Position numbers and translations under genes: made by a program | Shown here: piece after piece, positions 6,562 to 10,326 of the stretch | How positions within the stretch are numbered: position 1 is the first letter of the stretch | Layout of the letters: every line of letters begins with the position of its first letter | NCBI GenBank assembly: GCA_018065685.1 | Contig: JAGHSU010000118.1 | Span: forward strand, 1 to 10,326 | DNA: 10,326 bases | Origin: Candidatus Methanocorpusculum equi | Lineage (GTDB): Archaea; Halobacteriota; Methanomicrobia; Methanomicrobiales; Methanocorpusculaceae | Reading direction: 5' to 3' | Notes under the pieces: model-generated | Told to the model about the DNA's origin: nothing | Seen by the model: the letters and a program-made list of their open reading frames with translations, nothing else | The model's database searches: none

Positions 6562-7181
6562 TACTGCTTCCCTCCTACACGGATAAGATTTGTTTCACGA
6601 AGCGCATTGAAGGTTGCCTTTGCGAAGTTAAGAGTGGTTCTAGTCTGACCGCTGGTGGTGACCCACACATCCTGGATTCCTGCAAGAGCAAGAACCTTCT
6701 TGCCGACATCTCCGGTCACAAGACCGATTCCCTTCGGGGCCGGCTTTAAGGTAACCGTGACGGAACCTGCTTTTCCGGAAACCTGCCATGGAACAGAGTG
6801 CTTCTGTCCGCAGCCGCATTCCCAGGAACCGCAGCCTCTCTTGACTTTGACAATAGAGAGTTTTGCGGCGGTGATTGCCTTCTTAATCGCAGTTCCGACC
6901 TGAACATCTCTACCCTGACCAAAACCGATGTATCCGTTCTTGTTGCCGATTACAACGACAGCTCTGAACTTAATACGGCGTCCGGAGTCAGTCATACGCT
7001 GCATCATATCAATGCAGAGAACTTCATCAGCAAGATCGGGGAGCATTGCATCAACAATGCCTTCCTCTTTGATTGGGTATCCGGAGGCAAGAACTTCATC
7101 GAAGTTTGCAAACTCTCCGGCTAAGACCTTCTTTCCAAGACCGGTTACCGGAACCCATGCTTCCTCTTGTTCGTAAGCCAT
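6561..7181 (-). CDS. rps5: 30S ribosomal protein S5 (uS5)
   Basis: uS5 sits near the decoding site of the small subunit and affects accuracy and mRNA handling. The 206-residue protein has the N-terminal S5 double-stranded-RNA-binding fold (about 45-115, with [18 protein letters not shown] at 73-90) and the C-terminal S5 domain ([15 protein letters not shown] near 147-160). Between them is the archaeal/eukaryal Cys-rich stretch [17 protein letters not shown] (C117, C122, C124, H128), absent from bacterial S5. The N-terminal 40 residues are an archaeal extension. AAGGAG serves as ribosome site and the gap to uL18 is one base. Confidence 0.96.
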   Translation of the reverse strand: MAYEQEEAWVPVTGLGKKVLAGEFANFDEVLASGYPIKEEGIVDAMLPDLADEVLCIDMMQRMTDSGRRIKFRAVVVIGNKNGYIGFGQGRDVQVGTAIKKAITAAKLSIVKVKRGCGSWECGCGQKHSVPWQVSGKAGSVTVTLKPAPKGIGLVTGDVGKKVLALAGIQDVWVTTSGQTRTTLNFAKATFNALRETNLIRVGGKQ

Positions 7182-7182
7182 A

Positions 7183-7707
7183 TTACTTCAGCTCCTTCAT
7201 GATTGCTGCTTTAACAGCCTCAACATTTGCTGCTAAATCCTTGCTGTTCTCGTCGTATTCGGCAATAGTCTTGCCGCTGCAGCGGTCATCGTCCGGGAGA
7301 ATTTCTTCTCCGACAGGAACGTCGAATCCTGCTTCAACTGCTCCTTTAACTGCTGCAAACACACGTGCTCCTGCAGAGGCAACCTGCAGACCAATATCTG
7401 CAATAGCCTCTTCGTATCCCGCATTCTTTGCACGGACTGCAAAGAGCAGGCCGGAGAGGTATGCGGCAGGGGTGTTTCCAAGGTATCCCTTGTATCCGTA
7501 GTTTACCAGGTCTTTACTGTTGACCTGAACTAAGGTGTAATCGCCTTCCATCGCTGCAGCAACAAGCTGAATGATGATGTGGCGGTTGGTCTTTCTGATG
7601 ACCATGCGGTTTTTGCCGGAGACAATTAAACGCTGGCGCTGGTAGTAGTCAGTTTTGCCTTCCCGGCGTCTTCTGAACTGAACGAAATATCTTCCATTAA
7701 CTGCCAT
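7183..7707 (-). CDS. rpl18: 50S ribosomal protein L18 (uL18)
   Basis: uL18 binds 5S rRNA and helps seat it on the large subunit together with uL5. The 174-residue sequence starts with a basic RNA-binding region ([20 protein letters not shown]), followed by the L18 core with strands around [16 protein letters not shown] and the archaeal motif [18 protein letters not shown]. The acidic/Ala-rich C-terminal helix (about 150-174) is common in archaeal members. It starts two bases after the eL19 stop with GGAGGA as ribosome site. Length and ends match the archaeal family. Confidence 0.96.
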   Translation of the reverse strand: MAVNGRYFVQFRRRREGKTDYYQRQRLIVSGKNRMVIRKTNRHIIIQLVAAAMEGDYTLVQVNSKDLVNYGYKGYLGNTPAAYLSGLLFAVRAKNAGYEEAIADIGLQVASAGARVFAAVKGAVEAGFDVPVGEEILPDDDRCSGKTIAEYDENSKDLAANVEAVKAAIMKELK

Positions 7708-7709
7708 GT

Positions 7710-8162
7710 TTAGTTCCTCCGTGAGGTGACAAGCTCAATCTGAGTCTTTAAGTGAGCAACGTTACGGAACTGACCGCCTGCTGCTCTTCTGTAGAGTCTG
7801 CGGTACTCAGTAGGAGTGATAGCTCCTGCATCACGCTGGGTGCGAAGTTCGCGGCGCTGTGCACGAATCTTTTTAACCCACTGTTCCTTTGACGGTGTGC
7901 GTGCTCCTTTTGCTCCGCTTCTCTTACCCTGGCCCTTTCCGTGACCGTAAGAGCGCTTTGCAGTCCGTGCACGGACACGTCCACGGGATATTCCTTTCTT
8001 CTGGTGAGTGGAGATTGCTCCGGACTCAATCAGACCGCGGATATCCTCACGGGACATTGCACTCTGAACATCAGCGAGTTTTTCGGGGTCAATCCAGACA
8101 CGGTTTTCACCGCAGTCTAAGATTTTTGCTGCGAGTTTGCGCTGTGCAGAAAGATTACTCAT
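7710..8162 (-). CDS. rpl19e: 50S ribosomal protein L19e (eL19)
   Basis: eL19 is a large-subunit protein found in archaea and eukaryotes but not bacteria. The 150-residue protein shows the conserved N-terminal part AAKILDCGENRVWIDPE (11-27), an IRGLIESG helix, a central Gly/Arg/Lys-rich rRNA-binding stretch (about 60-90, with SYGHGKGQGKRSGAKGAR) and a basic C-terminal helix (WVKKIRAQRRELRTQR). The start codon overlaps the eL32 stop in the eight-base run ATGAGTAA, and GGGGGTGA, a strong ribosome site, lies inside the end of the eL32 gene, so the two are probably translationally coupled. Confidence 0.96.
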   Translation of the reverse strand: MSNLSAQRKLAAKILDCGENRVWIDPEKLADVQSAMSREDIRGLIESGAISTHQKKGISRGRVRARTAKRSYGHGKGQGKRSGAKGARTPSKEQWVKKIRAQRRELRTQRDAGAITPTEYRRLYRRAAGGQFRNVAHLKTQIELVTSRRN

Positions 8163-8676
8163 CCTTCTTCACCCCCTTTCTTGCCTTCTTTGCCGCTTTC
8201 GGGGCTTCGGTCTTTGCCTCTTCAGCGGCTGCCTCTTCAGTCTTCGGTGCTTCAACGGCAGGTGCTGCTGCAGGGGCTGCAACCTTTGCTACCTTCGGTT
8301 TCTGCACTTTGACGTTTAAGACCTTGATTCCGAGTTCTGCTGCCTTTGCCTGAATAGCATTGCGCTTTGCAAAACCAACAGAAGCTCCGATACGGACTGC
8401 TGTTGTTGCGGGATCAATGTTTTCAAGTTCTGCAACGGTGAATACTCTCTCCTCGCGGTATCCGCTCGGGTGGAACCCGCGGACTGCCTTCGGGGAACCA
8501 AATCCTGCCTCCGGGTGTTCGCCTTTTGCCAGGTAGTCCTTTCTCTGCTTGGAGTGAAGTCCCATCGGTGCTCTCCAGGAGTCCTTTAAGGTAACCTTGG
8601 AGTGGAGGCACTGACGGTTAAATGTTGCCTTCTTTGCCGTTCTGGCTCTCAGAAGTCTCTTAATTTCAGATGCCAT
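8155..8676 (-). CDS. rpl32e: 50S ribosomal protein L32e (eL32) with a charged C-terminal tail
   Basis: eL32 is a large-subunit protein restricted to archaea and eukaryotes. The conserved core occupies about residues 15-123, with PEAGFGSPKAVRGFHPSGY near 55-73 and a C-terminal helix ending in ELGIKVLNV (114-122). After it comes a low-complexity tail (about 124-173) of Ala, Lys, Glu and Pro. The family normally ends close to the ELGI-VLN segment, so the tail is an addition. The open frame continues upstream into the uL6 gene, but ATG at 8676 gives the expected N-terminus (MASEIKRLLR), lies one base after the uL6 stop and has AGAGGT upstream. The total is 173 residues. The tail is Glu-rich at 147-157 and Lys/Arg-rich at the end. 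Confidence 0.94.
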   Translation of the reverse strand: MASEIKRLLRARTAKKATFNRQCLHSKVTLKDSWRAPMGLHSKQRKDYLAKGEHPEAGFGSPKAVRGFHPSGYREERVFTVAELENIDPATTAVRIGASVGFAKRNAIQAKAAELGIKVLNVKVQKPKVAKVAAPAAAPAVEAPKTEEAAAEEAKTEAPKAAKKARKGVKKDE

Positions 8677-8677
8677 G

Positions 8678-9202
8678 TTAGTTACCTCTGCTGGTGATGT
8701 AAATACCATCCTGGAAAACACGCGGGTCTCTGTTTCTGACCTTGCATGCCTGTTCAATGTTTGCTGCAGTATTTCCGACATCCTCACGGCTGATTCCGGT
8801 TAAGATAACCTCATCACCCTGGATTTTGACTTTGACGCCGTCGGAGATAAGTGCATAACGTGCCTGTTTTTCGCCGAGGAAGTTTGCGATTTCAACTCTG
8901 TTTCCGGCAACCTTTGCCTGAATAGGGAAGTGGTTGAAGACAATCTTCATGTGGTACTCGTATCCTTCAGTAACACCCTTGCTCATAACGTGCAGGAGTG
9001 CCTTGTAGGTTCCGACTAATGCAAGAACACTGCGTCTGGTAGACTCGGTTGCGATGGTGACCTCACCGTTTTCCACTGTGAAGGCAATCATCGGGTGGTA
9101 CATTCTGCGGACAAGTTCGCCCTTGGAACCTTTGACGACGAAGTTGTCACCGTCGCGGGTAATTGTCACTCCTGCCGGAATGGTAAATGTTTCATGGTGC
9201 AT
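8678..9202 (-). CDS. rpl6: 50S ribosomal protein L6 (uL6)
   Basis: uL6 lies near the factor-binding site of the large subunit and contacts the sarcin-ricin region. The 174-residue protein has two repeated L6 folds. The first starts at IPAGVTITRDGDNFVVKGSKGEL. The second carries YEYHMKIVFNHFPI and the archaeal motif VEIANFLGEKQARYA, followed by VKVKIQGDEVILTGISREDVG. The C-terminus KVRNRDPRVFQDGIYI is typical of archaeal members. AAGGAG is the ribosome site and uS8 ends 12 bases upstream. Confidence 0.96.
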   Translation of the reverse strand: MHHETFTIPAGVTITRDGDNFVVKGSKGELVRRMYHPMIAFTVENGEVTIATESTRRSVLALVGTYKALLHVMSKGVTEGYEYHMKIVFNHFPIQAKVAGNRVEIANFLGEKQARYALISDGVKVKIQGDEVILTGISREDVGNTAANIEQACKVRNRDPRVFQDGIYITSRGN

Positions 9203-9214
9203 TTTTCCAACTCC

Positions 9215-9607
9215 TTAGAAGATATAGGCTAAGAGTTCTCCGCCAATGCCGAGTTTACGAGCCTGTTTGTGGGACATGACACCCTTGGAGGTTGTCAGAA
9301 TGATAATTCCGAATCCCTTACCCGGAAGGTATCTTGTTTCCCAGGACTCGAGGTCCTCGACTTTCACTGAGAAACGCGGGGTAATAACACCGCATTTGTT
9401 GATTGCACCGGATAAGACAATATCGTACTGACCGCCTCTTCCGTCTTCAATCTTGGTGAACTCAGTGATGTATTCATATTCCTGCATAACTTTAAGCATA
9501 TCTCCAAAGAGACGGCTTGCCGGCTCAACGGTCACTTTAAGTTTACCGGTGTCGCCGGCATTCTTAATGGCGCTCATTGCGTCTGCGATTGGATTCTGTT
9601 GTGTCAT
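9215..9607 (-). CDS. rps8: 30S ribosomal protein S8 (uS8)
   Basis: uS8 binds the central domain of 16S rRNA early in small-subunit assembly; in bacteria it also represses the spc operon by binding its mRNA. The 130-residue protein begins with the family motif NPIADAMSAIKNA and ends with the highly conserved TSKGVMSHKQARKLGIGG (105-122). Length is usual for archaea. GGAG precedes the start. A second ATG a few bases upstream is out of frame and does not compete for the correct protein. Autoregulation is known for bacteria; nothing in this window shows it here. Confidence 0.96.
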   Translation of the reverse strand: MTQQNPIADAMSAIKNAGDTGKLKVTVEPASRLFGDMLKVMQEYEYITEFTKIEDGRGGQYDIVLSGAINKCGVITPRFSVKVEDLESWETRYLPGKGFGIIILTTSKGVMSHKQARKLGIGGELLAYIF

Positions 9608-9621
9608 TTTCCATCGTCTCC

Positions 9622-9792
9622 TTAGTTCATCTTCTTAAAGCCCATGGTGGGTGCCCATTCGCGGAAGCACTGACGACAGAGGTAAATGCCGTATCTGCGC
9701 ACAAGTCCCTGCTTGCGTCCGCAAAGCTGACACACGTTTGCACCGCGGCCAAACTTTTTCTGCTGGACTTTGCCGTTGTCTTTTGCTGCCAT
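9622..9792 (-). CDS. rps14: 30S ribosomal protein S14, zinc-binding type (uS14)
   Basis: uS14 is a small-subunit head protein. The 56-residue protein carries C21-x2-C24 and C39-x2-C42 ([20 protein letters not shown]), the four-cysteine zinc site of the short, Zn-binding form, and ends with the usual [13 protein letters not shown]. The frame is open a few codons further up to another ATG at 9807, but that start lies within uL5. The ATG at 9792 follows the uL5 stop by one base, has GAGGTGGAG upstream and gives a normal archaeal N-terminus. Confidence 0.95.
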   Translation of the reverse strand: MAAKDNGKVQQKKFGRGANVCQLCGRKQGLVRRYGIYLCRQCFREWAPTMGFKKMN

Positions 9793-9793
9793 T

Positions 9794-10309
9794 TTACTCC
9801 ACCTCAATGCCGTAGGTTTCTGTTACGAACTTCATTGACTCTTCGCGGGTCACGTGAAGTTTCGTGTTGAACTTCTTCTGCTGAATCTTTCTGCGTGCGG
9901 TTCTTGTCCCTTTCTTTTCGACAACAACCATGATATCCATACCGTAGATACCAATCTTCGGATCATATGCCTGACCCGGGAAGTCGGTGTGTTCTTCGAT
10001 ACCGAATGCGAAGTTTCCGGTTGCATCAAACTGACGCTGGTGTAAGACGTGCTCGATAGAGTAGGTCTTCAGAGCCATAGTGAGGAAGTTCTGTGCCTTC
10101 TCACCGCGAAGAGTTACTTTGCAGCCAATCGGCTGACCGCGGCGGATACCGAATGCAGGAAGTGTGTTCTTTGCATACGAACGAAGCGGCTTGGAGCCTT
10201 CAGTCAGGGCAGACATGATGTTTTCGGCATTTACCAGGCGTTCACCTGCTTCGCCGACACCCATGTGCACAACAACTTTTGCAACATAGGGAGTCTTCAT
10301 GTCAGTCAT
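9794..10309 (-). CDS. rpl5: 50S ribosomal protein L5 (uL5)
   Basis: uL5 binds 5S rRNA and the P-site tRNA region of the large subunit. The 171-residue protein shows [18 protein letters not shown] near 12-29, the archaeal motif [20 protein letters not shown] (about 53-72), [11 protein letters not shown] and the conserved [15 protein letters not shown]. The start at 10309 overlaps the TGA of the upstream gene as ATGA and has GGGGTG seven bases away, which favours it over the ATG three codons later. All expected conserved segments are present. Confidence 0.95.
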   Translation of the reverse strand: MTDMKTPYVAKVVVHMGVGEAGERLVNAENIMSALTEGSKPLRSYAKNTLPAFGIRRGQPIGCKVTLRGEKAQNFLTMALKTYSIEHVLHQRQFDATGNFAFGIEEHTDFPGQAYDPKIGIYGMDIMVVVEKKGTRTARRKIQQKKFNTKLHVTREESMKFVTETYGIEVE

Positions 10310-10326
10310 GCTTCAACACCCCAGTT
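10306..10326 (-). CDS. rps4e: Last codons of the gene upstream of uL5, probably ribosomal protein S4e (partial)
   Basis: Only six codons and a TGA stop are in the window (N-W-G-V-E-A), running off the right edge. The TGA overlaps the uL5 start as ATGA. The peptide alone cannot identify the gene; S4e is inferred because it normally precedes uL5 in the archaeal spc cluster. The reading frame itself is supported only by the stop/start overlap and that gene order. Confidence 0.45.
   Translation of the reverse strand, partial: NWGVEA

Noticed and set aside
7889-8353. 154-codon + strand open frame across eL19/eL32
   Set aside because: Antisense to two clear ribosomal protein genes; its Ala/Phe-rich end mirrors the eL32 Ala/Lys tail codons.
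8677-8787. Upstream extension of eL32 to an ATG at 8787
   Set aside because: It would overlap uL6 by over 100 bases and add 37 residues with no family support; the start at 8676 has a ribosome site and the expected N-terminus.
1-10326. CRISPR array, insertion sequence, or signs of recent transfer
   Set aside because: No repeated spacer pattern, transposase or terminal inverted repeats were seen; the gene content is core archaeal.

Overview
The window reads as chromosomal DNA from a euryarchaeon, most likely a methanogen of the Methanomicrobiales; Methanocorpusculum is a tentative guess that I cannot test here. The grounds are an archaeal-order spc ribosomal protein cluster containing archaeal/eukaryal-only proteins (eL32, eL19), an archaeal SecY, a euryarchaeal family-B DNA polymerase with a C-terminal PCNA-binding motif, and GGAG/GGTGA Shine-Dalgarno sites before nearly every gene.

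Layout. Positions 1-150 are a non-coding leader/promoter region with a perfect 7-bp hairpin. It is followed on the + strand by an LDH/MDH-family dehydrogenase (151-1002) and, with no spacer, the replicative family-B DNA polymerase (1003-3393). A T-rich stretch then ends that unit. Next on the + strand is a ferritin gene (3534-4046) with its own TATA-like promoter, Shine-Dalgarno site and hairpin terminator. Its frame is interrupted at codon 8 by TAG. A 160-base convergent spacer separates it from the end of the ribosomal operon.

From 4207 to the right edge everything is on the - strand. Read in transcription order it is the last few codons of a gene that is probably rps4e, then uL5, uS14, uS8, uL6, eL32, eL19, uL18, uS5, uL30, uL15 and secY. 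Junctions are 16 bases or less and several start/stop codons overlap, so this is one translationally coupled unit making ribosome parts and the membrane channel that receives secreted and membrane proteins. An 8-T run on the - strand just past secY probably ends it.

Most of the window is ordinary core genome, and I found no undescribed multi-gene system. The observation most worth a second look is the ferritin gene: every ferroxidase residue and the Shine-Dalgarno site are intact, yet codon 8 is TAG, and no complete gene in the window uses TAG as its stop. Smaller points are the start region of the dehydrogenase (no Shine-Dalgarno, a TATA-like box against the ATG, a structured leader), an Ala/Lys/Glu tail on eL32, a cysteine cluster flanking the polymerase exonuclease motif, and a poly-T run that is both the end of the polymerase PIP box and part of a likely terminator.
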